Origin: Bacillus sp. 103mf | Lineage (GTDB): Bacteria; Bacillota; Bacilli; Bacillales; Bacillaceae_G | Assembly (NCBI RefSeq): GCF_900116295.1 | Contig: NZ_FPAF01000001.1 | Location: 186,001 to 250,000, forward strand | DNA length: 64,000 nucleotides | Reading direction: 5' to 3' | Part shown: piece after piece, positions 53,249 to 63,183 of the stretch | Layout: every line of letters begins with the position of its first letter | Numbering within the stretch: position 1 is the stretch's first letter | Notes under the pieces: model-generated | Database searches by the model: none | The model's input: only the letters and a program-made list of their open reading frames with translations | Told to the model about the DNA's origin: nothing | Translations under genes and position numbers: made by a program

Positions 53249-54337
53249 TTATTTAAGGATTTCTTTTGATAAAGGTACTTGCATTTTATGCGTTTGTTTT
53301 CGAAAACCAAAACGAATTTTCTTACGTAATGGCTCTTCGTAAAATTGATAAATGATTGAACTGAATAATAAAGAAATTACTAAACAAATCAAAAAGCGAT
53401 ACGTATTCGCTAAATGAAGAAAATCTAAGTATCGAATCACCAATTGATGGATCATATAGAATGAGAAACTAATTTCACCCAAATAAACAAAAAACCTTTG
53501 TGATAATATTTTTGAAATCATACCACCTTGAAATGCAAAGGTGAAAATTAACAAACACCATAGTGGAACAAAATACACACCGCGAACGATTCCTACATCT
53601 AAGTTTACCGAATACAATAATAAGACAATGAATAACAATAAACTTAGTAGTTCTAAAACAGTAAATATAGCCTTGTTTAAATTTTCTTTATTGGATTTTT
53701 CAATATAAATCAATCCTAAAAGCATCCCTGTTGAAAATTCAAACAATCTAACTCCTGGGAAGATATGTAGTAACCAAATATAAAATGGATTATCTCCATC
53801 CAAATTTTTATTTAATAGAAATAAAACGCCCCACACTATCCAAAATATCAATACAGATTTAACTATATTTTTGTTAACTTTAAGTTTTATAAATATCCAT
53901 AGCAGAAAAGGAAACATAAAATAAAAGAACGTTTCAACTGATAACGTCCATGAAACACCATTAAAATTAAAATAAGTTCCTTGACTCGGAAAAAAACTTT
54001 GTAACAATAGCAAATTGATCATTGACATAAAAGTAAGTTTTACAAAATATAAACTATTGGGGTGAAAGTACAAAATAACCAATGGTACAGAGAGCAAAAA
54101 AGTTAATACATGAACCGGATATATTCTTGAAAATCTTGCTTTATAAAATTTTTTGATATTGTTTTTATTGATTTCTATAAACTTAGAATGATAGTTATAG
54201 GCTAATATAAAACCAGATAAAACAAAGAAAAACTGAACGCCCGCTGAACCTAATTGATATTGACTGAACACCCGCATATGGAATAAAAACACCATTAATG
54301 CAGCAATAAACCTAAATGACGTTAAAGAATTTAGCAA
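53249..54337 (-). CDS. Acyltransferase 3 family membrane protein
   Basis: A 362-residue protein with ten or so membrane segments and the family N terminus LTSFRFIAALMVFLFHMRVF with its catalytic His, then GVQFFFVLSGFILAY. Members O-acetylate or succinylate sugars of surface polymers. The start is taken as TTG 54337, with AAAGGAGG 7 bases before; 30 further in-frame codons upstream have no site and do not fit the family. Confidence 0.88.
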   Translation of the reverse strand: MLNSLTSFRFIAALMVFLFHMRVFSQYQLGSAGVQFFFVLSGFILAYNYHSKFIEINKNNIKKFYKARFSRIYPVHVLTFLLSVPLVILYFHPNSLYFVKLTFMSMINLLLLQSFFPSQGTYFNFNGVSWTLSVETFFYFMFPFLLWIFIKLKVNKNIVKSVLIFWIVWGVLFLLNKNLDGDNPFYIWLLHIFPGVRLFEFSTGMLLGLIYIEKSNKENLNKAIFTVLELLSLLLFIVLLLYSVNLDVGIVRGVYFVPLWCLLIFTFAFQGGMISKILSQRFFVYLGEISFSFYMIHQLVIRYLDFLHLANTYRFLICLVISLLFSSIIYQFYEEPLRKKIRFGFRKQTHKMQVPLSKEILK

Positions 54338-54441
54338 ATAAATTCCTCCTTTTTCACTTCTCCAAAAACAATTTATTTGAATTCTCAAACTAGCTATTAC
54401 CTTTGTTAATGGATATTCCTTATACAAATATAAGCAAAAGT

Positions 54442-55623
54442 TTATCTCTTACTTACATATAAATTGATTAATCTCATACAAAATCCTTGCGTAAACGGCA
54501 ATATATTGAACAACGTCGAATATACTCCTATGTCTTTTGTATCTCCTTGTGAAAAGTCAACTGCTCCATTTTTCCTCGTAACCTTCATCAAATAACTTAT
54601 AGCTTTATCTGTACTATTTAAACATTCTTTAGAAATCACATCTATTTTTGATGCGTTTAACAGAAACCAGCCTAATGTAGCTGTAGCAGAAGAATCCGGC
54701 CTACATTCACTTCTAGTTACCGTCCAGTTCCAGCTTCCATTATCTTGTTGAAAGTTCATAGCAGCTTTTGCAAATCTCTTTACACATTCTTCTAAAACAA
54801 GTTTATATTGATTGTCTTGTGGTAATTCACTCCATGCATCTATAAGGCCTATAGCAAACCAACCAAGACCTCTTCCCCATCCATATAATCCAAGGGGTAC
54901 TTTATTTTCTAACTTGTATACATGACTTGGAATATAATGTTCGTCTAACATTCCATACTGCTCATACTCTTTAATTTGCTTCACTGCTAAATCTACACAC
55001 TCGTCTTTGTTATATTTCGTACCGTAAGCTACTAAAAATGGACATATAAAGCCTATAGTATCTACATATCTATAACTTTTCATATACTTTCTATACTCTA
55101 CTGATCCATCTTCACCTAGATGCTCTTTTATCATTTCCCAAGTATAGTCCAATGCTTTCCTATACTTATCTGTCTCTATAAAATCTATCTTCATAATAGA
55201 ATATGCTAGTATAGCTCCATCTACATACTTTGGTTTTTCTCTCCATTGACCATTACTATCAAATTTCGCATCCAAAAATTTTACAACTGCTTTTTTTACT
55301 TCCTGATCATCATTATATTTTAAGTACTCAGATAACCCTAAAACTAAAGATGCTTCTTGCCAATGTTGTATAGTACTTTTTGTATAATTTTTCTTCAGCA
55401 TATCTATTACGACTAATCTTGTATTATCTGTTACCTTTATTTTTGGTACATTCAATAAAAATTTAGATCCTTTATTAGTAATAGCTTTATTCCATAACGA
55501 TTTATCATCGTATCTTCCCATATGAATTCTTAGTATCCAGTCTTTTATTAAAGGTACTACGTCTATTGCTATCGTTATTAAAAGAATAATAATTATCGTA
55601 CAACTCAAAATTTGAAATATCAT
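54442..55623 (-). CDS. Membrane-anchored GH88/GH105-like glycoside hydrolase
   Basis: A 393-residue protein with an N-terminal membrane anchor (FQILSCTIIIILLITIAIDV) and an (alpha/alpha)6-barrel domain. The motifs RYVDTIGFICPFLVAYG, with the Asp that is catalytic in YteR, and LYGWGRGLGWFAIGLIDAW match unsaturated rhamnogalacturonyl hydrolases (GH105). In an export locus it may trim or release polymer containing uronic or unsaturated sugars at the outer membrane face. The catalytic assignment is by motif only. Confidence 0.75.
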   Translation of the reverse strand: MIFQILSCTIIIILLITIAIDVVPLIKDWILRIHMGRYDDKSLWNKAITNKGSKFLLNVPKIKVTDNTRLVVIDMLKKNYTKSTIQHWQEASLVLGLSEYLKYNDDQEVKKAVVKFLDAKFDSNGQWREKPKYVDGAILAYSIMKIDFIETDKYRKALDYTWEMIKEHLGEDGSVEYRKYMKSYRYVDTIGFICPFLVAYGTKYNKDECVDLAVKQIKEYEQYGMLDEHYIPSHVYKLENKVPLGLYGWGRGLGWFAIGLIDAWSELPQDNQYKLVLEECVKRFAKAAMNFQQDNGSWNWTVTRSECRPDSSATATLGWFLLNASKIDVISKECLNSTDKAISYLMKVTRKNGAVDFSQGDTKDIGVYSTLFNILPFTQGFCMRLINLYVSKR

Positions 55624-55659
55624 CTCTATAAAGCCCTTTCGATATAGAAATAGTTTAGT

Positions 55660-56220
55660 TTACTTAACATATCCTACAGTATTCTCCAACTCTTCGGCCA
55701 TCTTATTACACATGTCTAGCGTTATATTCCCGCCTATTGTCCAATCTTTATCATAAACATGAGCAGTTTCCATATTTAATCTATGCTTGTTAATATAATC
55801 CTCAGTTTTCCCGATTATTCTTGCTGGGTTACCGCCAACTATAGACCCTTCAGGTACCGATTTAGTTACGATACTTCCTGCAGCTACAATAGCATTCTTC
55901 CCTATTGTAACCCCAGGCATAATTAAGGCCCTTGCTCCTATAAATGAATTGTCTTCTATTTTTATTTTTGCTATTTTTGTATAATCTAAATATCGTTTCG
56001 TACTAGCGTCATGTGCAAGAAGATACACTTGGGGCGCAAACGTAACATTATCACCAATTTCTATTAACCAGCAATGTGCATAATCAATTGTACTCCCAGC
56101 TAACCCGGAACAATTTTTCCCTACCTTCATACCTCGTTGCAAACACGCTTCTACTGTTAACTCTTCACGGGATAGCATTCCTAATCTTATCATTAACGAC
56201 TTTTTTATGCGATTAAACAT
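55660..56220 (-). CDS. Hexapeptide-repeat acetyltransferase
   Basis: A 186-residue left-handed beta-helix acetyltransferase of the maltose/galactoside O-acetyltransferase type: FIGARALIMPGVTIGKNAIV, AAGSIVTKSVPEGSIVGGNP and the catalytic-type His in YLLAHDASTKR. It probably O-acetylates a sugar of the polysaccharide. It sits between the GH105-like gene and a glycosyltransferase in the same operon. ATG with GGGGGTAAC upstream. Confidence 0.88.
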   Translation of the reverse strand: MFNRIKKSLMIRLGMLSREELTVEACLQRGMKVGKNCSGLAGSTIDYAHCWLIEIGDNVTFAPQVYLLAHDASTKRYLDYTKIAKIKIEDNSFIGARALIMPGVTIGKNAIVAAGSIVTKSVPEGSIVGGNPARIIGKTEDYINKHRLNMETAHVYDKDWTIGGNITLDMCNKMAEELENTVGYVK

Positions 56221-56246
56221 TGTTACCCCCCATAATTTTTTTCATA

Positions 56247-57446
56247 TTATATTTTACTGTTTATTAATTTATATAAATTATCGATTTCATCTTCTGTTCC
56301 CAATTCTTCTTCTGCAAGATTATTAATAAACTTCGCTCTTAACATTTCATCACTTATTAATATCTCAAGATTATCAGCTACTGAGATGGAATCCATTTCT
56401 GCAATCAACCCATCGATATTATTTTTTATATGATTATCAGCTGTTTCGAAATTAGTAATTACTATTGGTTTTGCCAATATTTTTGCTTCATCTATAGAAA
56501 TTGATTTTCCTTCATATCTCGAAGTTTGTATGTATATATCTGATTGCCTTATATACGGGTATGGATTTTCTTTTAAACCTAATAGTATTATTCTTTCTTC
56601 TAAATTTCTTTCTTTTATACTTCTTTGTAATTCTTTTCTTACATTACCTTCTCCAATGATATACCACTTAATGTCATACCCTTTTTTAACAAGCCTATCG
56701 ACTGCTTCTAAGGAAATATCTAATCCCTTTTCTTTAGCCAATCTACCTACAGAAATTAACGATATGCTTTTGGCACCTTCTGTTTTAAATTCTACCTTCT
56801 CTAATGACATTTTCCTTATCATTTTTGGAGAAACGATATTGTGTATACATACAAATTTTTTTTCATATTCAGGAAAGTTCTTTTTTAGAATATTAACTAA
56901 TTCTTCTGATACAGTAACTACGTAATCTAGTTTACCAAAATAAACGTTCTCTTTTTTATAATCAATCCCTAACTTATTATAATCTGTATGTATCCATCCA
57001 ATTTTTCTTTTTGCTTTTACCTTATCTACACAAAAATATATAGGGTTTTTTTCTTGGAACCCTATAGCTGCATCATACTCTTTATTGATTTCACTTATTG
57101 AATTCGACATATATTTCCATAATTTTTGTTCAATAATAGCGCCATTATCTTCTGTCTTAGCTAAATATCCTAATACAATCCTATTAAAAGATGTTTTAAA
57201 ATCTCTTTTTTTAATTAACTCTATTAATGATTTCTTTATAGGCATATCAAAATATTTATAATTCATAGGCTCAGGTAGTAAATGAACTTCTTTTGGTAGC
57301 TTATTTATAAATATCCCTTCATGCTTGAATAAAAACAAATCTACACTGTACAAAGAATAATCTATCGTTTCCAATAAAGATATTAGCGATTTCTCAGCCC
57401 CGCCACAAGTTAGATTATTCATTACAAATAATAATTTTTTTTTCAT
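56247..57446 (-). CDS. Glycosyltransferase family 4, paralogue 1
   Basis: A 399-residue GT-B fold enzyme. The N terminus KKLLFVMNNLTCGGAEKSLI is followed by a C-terminal nucleotide-sugar site (LISVGRLAKEKGLDISLEA, then GLKENPYPYIRQSDIYIQTS and RYEGKSISIDEAK with the E-x7-E pattern). It shares over half of its positions by eye with the next gene, and clearly less with the gene at 61281. Start at 57446 (MKKKLLF). Adds one sugar to the lipid-linked unit. Confidence 0.9.
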   Translation of the reverse strand: MKKKLLFVMNNLTCGGAEKSLISLLETIDYSLYSVDLFLFKHEGIFINKLPKEVHLLPEPMNYKYFDMPIKKSLIELIKKRDFKTSFNRIVLGYLAKTEDNGAIIEQKLWKYMSNSISEINKEYDAAIGFQEKNPIYFCVDKVKAKRKIGWIHTDYNKLGIDYKKENVYFGKLDYVVTVSEELVNILKKNFPEYEKKFVCIHNIVSPKMIRKMSLEKVEFKTEGAKSISLISVGRLAKEKGLDISLEAVDRLVKKGYDIKWYIIGEGNVRKELQRSIKERNLEERIILLGLKENPYPYIRQSDIYIQTSRYEGKSISIDEAKILAKPIVITNFETADNHIKNNIDGLIAEMDSISVADNLEILISDEMLRAKFINNLAEEELGTEDEIDNLYKLINSKI

Positions 57447-57458
57447 GAGTCCCACCCA

Positions 57459-58649
57459 CTAAAAAGTCTCATACAGCTTATTTATTTCTCCTTCTGTCCC
57501 TAATTTCAATTGGGATAAATTATATGCTAAACGTTCTCTTAAACTTATATCTTTTACAAGCTTTTCAACCCCATTTGCAACAGCATCTGCATCCATATCT
57601 ACAATTAGGCCATCTATGCCATCATTTATCTGATCTTTTGCTGTACTGAAATTAGTTACAATTATAGGTTTGTTTAATATTTTTGCTTCATCTATAGCTA
57701 TAGACTTTCCTTCAAATCTAGATGTCTGTATATATATATCGGCTTGCTTTATATATGGATATGGATTGGACTTTAAGCCCAATAAACGAAACGTTCCTTC
57801 TAATTTATTTTCTTTAATTAAATTCGTTAATTTCTCTCTCTCTTCCCCTTCGCCAATAATATTCCACTTTATGTTATATCCTCTATCAATTAGTTTCTTA
57901 CAAGATTCTATAGCCAATTCAAAAGCCTTCTGATAATGTAATCTCCCAATAGAAAGTAGTACAATTTCATTACCCTTTCTATCATACACATCGGCATTAT
58001 TTTGATTGGCCATTTTATTTATCATTGTCGGTGAAACGATATTATATATAACTCTTACTTTATTCTTTTGGCTCGGAAATCTATTTTTTAGTTTATTTGC
58101 GCATTCTTCCGAAACAGTAACGATATGGTCTAACTCTTTAAAGTAATCAATATCAAAATTTGGATCCATACCTAATTTGTCATAATCAATATGAACCCAT
58201 CCTATTTTTTTAAAAGCATTTACTTTGTCTACACAAAAATATGTAGATGTTTTTTCTAAAAATCCTATAGCTACATCATATTTTTGAGGTAATTTGTCCA
58301 AAGATTTGGAGACATATTTCCAGTTATATTGTTCCCTTATTGATATATTTCTAGCATTTCTATTTCTTATAGCAAACATCACTCGATTATATGCTAGTGT
58401 CATTTCACGCTTTAATATGAGCTGCTTAATAGATTTAAATAGTGGTAAAGCAAATAAGTGGTAAGTTTCTGGAAGTGATAGAATTTGTACCTCTTTTGGT
58501 ACAAATTCCATAAACATTCCATCATGTTTTAACAAAAACAAATCTACATTATATAAGTTGTAGTCTATTTGAGATAATAAATTTACTAAACTCTTTTCTC
58601 CACCAGCAGCTGTTAAACTAGGTATAACAAATAATAAATTCTTTTTCAT
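57459..58649 (-). CDS. Glycosyltransferase family 4, paralogue 2
   Basis: A 396-residue GT4 enzyme nearly co-linear with the preceding one in protein layout: NLLFVIPSLTAAGGEKSLVN, VHIDYDKLGMDP, LLSIGRLHYQKAFELAIES and RFEGKSIAIDEAKIL. The N-terminal motif reads AAGGEKS where the paralogues have GGAE. The distance to the downstream paralogue is 12 bp, so the two most likely arose by tandem duplication and then diverged in acceptor or donor use. Confidence 0.9.
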   Translation of the reverse strand: MKKNLLFVIPSLTAAGGEKSLVNLLSQIDYNLYNVDLFLLKHDGMFMEFVPKEVQILSLPETYHLFALPLFKSIKQLILKREMTLAYNRVMFAIRNRNARNISIREQYNWKYVSKSLDKLPQKYDVAIGFLEKTSTYFCVDKVNAFKKIGWVHIDYDKLGMDPNFDIDYFKELDHIVTVSEECANKLKNRFPSQKNKVRVIYNIVSPTMINKMANQNNADVYDRKGNEIVLLSIGRLHYQKAFELAIESCKKLIDRGYNIKWNIIGEGEEREKLTNLIKENKLEGTFRLLGLKSNPYPYIKQADIYIQTSRFEGKSIAIDEAKILNKPIIVTNFSTAKDQINDGIDGLIVDMDADAVANGVEKLVKDISLRERLAYNLSQLKLGTEGEINKLYETF

Positions 58650-58658
58650 TGATACACC

Positions 58659-59819
58659 TCACTTAACTAGTTCAGCTAAATATTCTACCGCTTTATACGA
58701 CATTTTCTTTATATTAGGGATAGATTTCTGTAATGTTTGTCTCAATTCTGTTTCTTCGCTTACCATCTCATCAAATTTAGCCTTTAGCTTCTCACTGCTT
58801 GATATCTCTTCTAACCCTAAAACTAATTTTTCTTCTCCGAATATATCTTTCGATATTCCTTTTGACTTTATGCTATACCCTAATACCATAGTTGGAACAC
58901 AATTCGAATAAGCTGCTATAGTCGCATGTGTTCTAGCTCCTATGAAAAATCTCATTCTAGCAATATACCCCTTATATTGTATTGCATTTAAATCATTTGG
59001 CAGTATGATTACTCTCCCAGTATTTTTAAATTCCTCATAATATTTATATAAAACTTCATAATCGTTATTTCCATCCATTATTACATGAGGTGTGAGAGCA
59101 ATTGTTAAATCTGTAGTATTTAATATATGATTTATTAATTCTCTTACTGCCGCTTGGGAGTCTTTATTTCTCTCCCAGACAAGTGGGCTAAAGTTTAATC
59201 CAACTGTATTTCCTTCTTGCCATCCCTTAGGCAATTCCAACTCTTCTTTTTCCATAGTAAATGCTGGATCAGCACATAATTTAACATTATTGAGCCCCTT
59301 ACTTTTTAACATATTATAAGTAAGGCTTTCACGAGCTAGTATTGCATCAAACAACTTTAAGTCTTCTAATTTTTTCTCAGACATGTCCTCGTCACCGATA
59401 GAACATCCCCATAAAACCAATTTTTTCCCTTGTGCCTTTACTCTTCTATCTATCTCATACAATGCAGGCTGCTCTCCATAGCAATAGTTATCTCCGCCTA
59501 TAGATAAGCATACATCTACATCTTTTATACGTTTAATGATGTTATTTTCCATTTTAGCTAATGCATAAGATTCATCATTAAAAAACTTTACCTTAAGTAA
59601 AGCAATCCACCAATCATATGAATACTTCTTTATACTACTGCTAGAACCCTCATATATTTCATCCAACTGAGGAATTATCTTGTCCGTTTCTGGTTTACTT
59701 GATACTAAGTACACCTTTGTGTCATCTGTTTTTTCTTTGATAATATTCGTAGAAGAACGAACTATTGCTTCGCATCCTCTATTTAAACTGCCTCCATGGG
59801 CAAACATCATAATTTTCAT
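58659..59819 (-). CDS. Polysaccharide pyruvyl transferase family protein
   Basis: A 386-residue CsaB/WcaK-type protein that adds ketal-linked pyruvate to a sugar of a surface polymer. It shows KIMMFAHGGSLNRGCEAIVR, the GGDNYCYGE loop and the C-terminal GARTHATIAAYSNCVPTMVL motif with the conserved H. Start at 59819 (GGGAGAGG upstream). Pyruvylated secondary wall polymers anchor SLH proteins in B. anthracis, but this protein lies with other polysaccharide genes, so its target is more likely the exopolymer. Confidence 0.9.
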   Translation of the reverse strand: MKIMMFAHGGSLNRGCEAIVRSSTNIIKEKTDDTKVYLVSSKPETDKIIPQLDEIYEGSSSSIKKYSYDWWIALLKVKFFNDESYALAKMENNIIKRIKDVDVCLSIGGDNYCYGEQPALYEIDRRVKAQGKKLVLWGCSIGDEDMSEKKLEDLKLFDAILARESLTYNMLKSKGLNNVKLCADPAFTMEKEELELPKGWQEGNTVGLNFSPLVWERNKDSQAAVRELINHILNTTDLTIALTPHVIMDGNNDYEVLYKYYEEFKNTGRVIILPNDLNAIQYKGYIARMRFFIGARTHATIAAYSNCVPTMVLGYSIKSKGISKDIFGEEKLVLGLEEISSSEKLKAKFDEMVSEETELRQTLQKSIPNIKKMSYKAVEYLAELVK

Positions 59820-59837
59820 ATTAGCCTCTCCCAATAA

Positions 59838-60869
59838 CTATTTACTTCGAAATCTACTGTAAGCAACAGCACAATATAGTCCAATTGCCGACTTTTTCCT
59901 TATCATGTCTATCACAGCTTTCTCATATCTTCCTAATTTACTGTGATTTTCACTGCAATAAACAGGTAACGCTTCTCTAACATATTTATTTCGAATCATA
60001 TTTTTTACATATCTATACCTCGTACTAAAACTTACATCTTTAGATGGGGTAAAATAAATATATATATAAGACATTACACTATTTATAAATTTTATTGATT
60101 TTAACTGGTGCGCCTTTACTTTGTCGACCTTATCAGTATATATTTGTGGCAATTCCATGTTATACACTTCTACGGCTCTCTTAAAATAATCTTTTTCTAC
60201 TATATTTCTAGTAGCACTGCCAGTTACCTCTCTATAGTGGTATCCAGCATAATTTATATATTTCATACTAGTTGCATTACTAAAGAATTCGATGTTAAAC
60301 ATTCCGTCTTCTCCTAATGCAACTTTTTCTGGAAATTTCACATCATTTTCATTTATTATATTATTTTTATAAATTTTATTCACAGCAGTATTTAAATGAT
60401 CTGTCTTAAGAAAATAAGGCAATAGTTCTTGATCTATATATTCTTTTTTAAGAACAGTATCTACTGGAAATGGATACCTTATTGCTACCTTATGTCCTTC
60501 CATTTCACCGTTAATATTTGATATAACTACATCACAATCATCTTGCTTTGCAGAGTTATATAATACTTCATACATTGCTCTCTCTATGTAATCATCAGCA
60601 TCAACAAATCCAACATATTCCCCAGTCGCTAAACATAACCCTTTGTTCCTGGCAATGCTTACGCCCTGATTTTCTTGATTTATAAGTATTATCCTATTAT
60701 CTAATTCTTTATAACGCTCAATAACTTCTCTACTATTGTCCGTCGAACCATCATTAATAAATATAAATTCACATTGTTGAAGTGTTTGATTTAAAAGTGA
60801 TTCTACACACTGTGTAATATATTTTCCTGCATTATAAACCGGTATTATTACACTTACTTTTATGCTCAT
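59838..60869 (-). CDS. Glycosyltransferase family 2 (EpsJ-like)
   Basis: A 343-residue GT2 enzyme: SVIIPVYNAGKYITQCVESL, FINDGSTDNSREVI, NQENQGVSIARNKGL and the DxD in YVGFVDADDYIER. The C-terminal 120 residues, rich in Lys and Tyr, are typical of EpsJ/WfgS-type transferases. First gene of its transcript section; a 410-bp gap with a repeat copy separates it from the gene at 61281. Start ATG at 60869 with AGAGGCGGG. Confidence 0.9.
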   Translation of the reverse strand: MSIKVSVIIPVYNAGKYITQCVESLLNQTLQQCEFIFINDGSTDNSREVIERYKELDNRIILINQENQGVSIARNKGLCLATGEYVGFVDADDYIERAMYEVLYNSAKQDDCDVVISNINGEMEGHKVAIRYPFPVDTVLKKEYIDQELLPYFLKTDHLNTAVNKIYKNNIINENDVKFPEKVALGEDGMFNIEFFSNATSMKYINYAGYHYREVTGSATRNIVEKDYFKRAVEVYNMELPQIYTDKVDKVKAHQLKSIKFINSVMSYIYIYFTPSKDVSFSTRYRYVKNMIRNKYVREALPVYCSENHSKLGRYEKAVIDMIRKKSAIGLYCAVAYSRFRSK

Positions 60870-61097
60870 GCCTAAATCCCGCCTCTACCAGGAAACCCTG
60901 CATTATAATAATCCATACATTTTTATTATGATCGGTTCATCACCAAAAGACGGGGGTAACATATAGATAGATGTACACTCCACTCCGAGTGGACGCTTTC
61001 CGTTCCGTGTATGAAAAATGTTTCATTTTCGAAAAATCAACCCCATGTTACGGTGAAGAACCTTAGCCAACAGGCCTAAACAGTCGGCTCCGCTTTT
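60870..61097. other. Unexplained GC-richer stretch upstream of the GT2 gene
   Basis: Distinctly less AT-rich than its surroundings, with CACTCC-ACTCCGAGTGGA (self-complementary CACTC...GAGTG) and GAAAAATGTTTCATTTTCG, then GTTCTTCACCGTAACATGGG on the minus strand. It is not coding in any frame. It looks like a structured RNA leader or another repeat family, which I cannot name. Confidence 0.35.
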
Positions 61098-61273
61098 CTT
61101 TATAAGTCGCTGCTATGTAGAATACAACATAACCGCTACTTGCTTGCTCCTTTTGTTTTAAATCTTGCATGTGGTAGGAAAATGCCCTGACCGCTTCTAT
61201 GCATGGCCAGATGCTCTCGCCCGCCTAAAAAGAAAAAGGATTTTTATGTCGATTTTTAATTTAAATTTATATA
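61098..61273 (+). repeat. Dispersed repeat copy, left end missing
   Basis: Begins at ATAAGTCGCTGCTATGTAGA and runs through CTGACCGCTTCTATGCATGG to AATTTAAATTTATATAA, ending a few bases from the stop of the GT4 gene at 61281. The left inverted end is replaced by the GC-richer stretch. Confidence 0.8.
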
Positions 61274-61280
61274 ATTTGTT

Positions 61281-62483
61281 TTAGGTTTCAATAATTTTAT
61301 ATAACTTATCTAACTCATAACTATTACTATAGTCCCTACTTTTCAGATGATGAATCAATGTATTTCTGAGCTTATCATCTTTATATAGAGTTTCAATCCC
61401 TTTAACTAACCCCTCAATACTTGAATCGCATATTATACCTTCAAATCCATCTTCCAACTGACTAGCTGCAGTAGGATAATTCGTAATCAATATAGGTCTC
61501 TCAAGTATTTTAGCCTCTGTCACTGTAACTGCTTTTCCTTCATATCTAGACGGCTGCACGTATAAATCGCATGCTTTCATATATGGATATGGATTGGTTT
61601 GTTTGCCTAATAATATAAAACTATTTTCTAAATTGTTCTCTGCTATTAGTTCTCTAAGAATAGATTCATCTGAGCCATATCCTATCACATACCACTTTAT
61701 ATTATTAAATCCTTTGTCGTGCAACATTCTAAGTGCTTTTATAGCACGATCAAACCCTTTGGCATACGACAATCTTCCAACCGATACGATATTAAAAGTA
61801 CCATTATCTTGCTTATTAAAATCTACAACATTAGCAGCCATTTTCCGAATAAACTCTGGTGAAGTAATATTCTCTATAAGCAAGATTTTCTCTTTCAATG
61901 ATGGATATACAGTCAAGAACGCTTTTGTGCATTCATCTGATATAGATGCAATATAATCAAACTTATTCCACATAGTAAGATCTATTTCATTATCAATTTC
62001 TAACGTACTGTAATCTGTATGGATCCAAGCTATTTTTTTATCAGCATTTACATTATCAGCTAAAATATCGTGTGGCCATGCATAACTAATTGCAAAGTCA
62101 TACTTTTTTTTCTGTTTAGGCAAGAAGTATGATACATATTTTGAAACAAGTTGCATCTGAATATATCCTGATCCTTCTTTTAATTGCCGTTGTTTTGATT
62201 TTCTACCTGCGATATACTTGCTTACTATTCTTATAATTGATGCTAAAAAATAGCCTTCCCGTATGCATTGCCTAATGGATTTTCTAAATACGGTGTATTT
62301 ACCTATTTGAGGTAACACATTAACTTTATCAGGGATTAAATGCATGAAATCTCCTGTGTGATTTAATATTAGTAAATCTACGTTATATGTGTTGTAGTCA
62401 AAGGTTTCTAGCATATTAATTAAGCTTCTTTCCGCACCACCAATTTCCATATCATACATAGAAATTAAAATATTTTTCTTCAT
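61281..62483 (-). CDS. Glycosyltransferase family 4, paralogue 3
   Basis: A 400-residue GT4 enzyme with NILISMYDMEIGGAERSLIN, IVSVGRLSYAKGFDRAIKAL, GKQTNPYPYMKACDLYVQPS and RYEGKAVTVTEAKILERPI. It has the same domain plan as the two tandem GT4 genes at 56247 and 57459 but is more diverged and separated from them by two genes and a repeat. Start at 62483 with GCGGGGAATT. Confidence 0.9.
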   Translation of the reverse strand: MKKNILISMYDMEIGGAERSLINMLETFDYNTYNVDLLILNHTGDFMHLIPDKVNVLPQIGKYTVFRKSIRQCIREGYFLASIIRIVSKYIAGRKSKQRQLKEGSGYIQMQLVSKYVSYFLPKQKKKYDFAISYAWPHDILADNVNADKKIAWIHTDYSTLEIDNEIDLTMWNKFDYIASISDECTKAFLTVYPSLKEKILLIENITSPEFIRKMAANVVDFNKQDNGTFNIVSVGRLSYAKGFDRAIKALRMLHDKGFNNIKWYVIGYGSDESILRELIAENNLENSFILLGKQTNPYPYMKACDLYVQPSRYEGKAVTVTEAKILERPILITNYPTAASQLEDGFEGIICDSSIEGLVKGIETLYKDDKLRNTLIHHLKSRDYSNSYELDKLYKIIET

Positions 62484-62574
62484 GTAATTCCCCGCGTTCA
62501 TATTTTGTTCTTGATATGAGTGAAATCATTATACATTATGAAATTATATAGACGACACTTTCACATGAACCGCT

Positions 62575-63183
62575 TCAACTCGTGCGATTGATACATACGT
62601 TTTCTCGTTTATTTACAAACAGTGTATTTGAAGGAATATGTCCTTTTACAACACTTCCAGCAGCTATCACAGTATTATCACCTATAAACGTATCCCTCAA
62701 TATAACTACATTAGAACCAATCCAAACATTCTCTCCTATCTTTACTTCACCCTTTATTAAGTGCTCATCTTCAATGTTCTTATAATTATGGTCATGATCG
62801 TTAATACTTACATTAGGAGCTATCTTTGTGTTTTTTCCAATTGATATTTTATTTATACAGTTAATGTTACAGTTATCATTAATGAACACTTTCTCACCTA
62901 TATCTAGTACCCCATTAAAATCAATTCGAATACTCGTATTTCTTCTGACAAACACAAATTTTCCAATATTGATTTTTGAATGCTTATTAAAAACCTCTAT
63001 CCTACTTTTTGTTTGGAGTGCAAAAATTGAGCAATTTATATTACGGAAGTATATTAACTTATAGAAAACACCTCTTAATACACCGATTAAGTGTGAAAGA
63101 TTCATCAACACTGCAAAATATAACCCTCTGTTACGACTTTCTGTAACTAGCGTTTGGAATATTTTTTTTAATATATTAATCAT
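62575..63183 (-). CDS. Hexapeptide-repeat acyltransferase
   Basis: A 202-residue protein, a left-handed beta-helix transferase of the CysE/WbbJ type: YLKHSKINIGKF-like N-terminal turns (NKHSKINIGKFVFVRRNTSI), then NDHDHNYKN with the catalytic-type His, and VKIGENVWIGSNVVILRDTF followed by IAAGSVVKGHIP. It presumably acetylates a sugar. The start at 63183 (MINILKKIF) has AAGGAGAAAATGC; it overlaps the end of the GT32 gene by 8 bp, so translation is coupled. Confidence 0.88.
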   Translation of the reverse strand: MINILKKIFQTLVTESRNRGLYFAVLMNLSHLIGVLRGVFYKLIYFRNINCSIFALQTKSRIEVFNKHSKINIGKFVFVRRNTSIRIDFNGVLDIGEKVFINDNCNINCINKISIGKNTKIAPNVSINDHDHNYKNIEDEHLIKGEVKIGENVWIGSNVVILRDTFIGDNTVIAAGSVVKGHIPSNTLFVNKRENVCINRTS

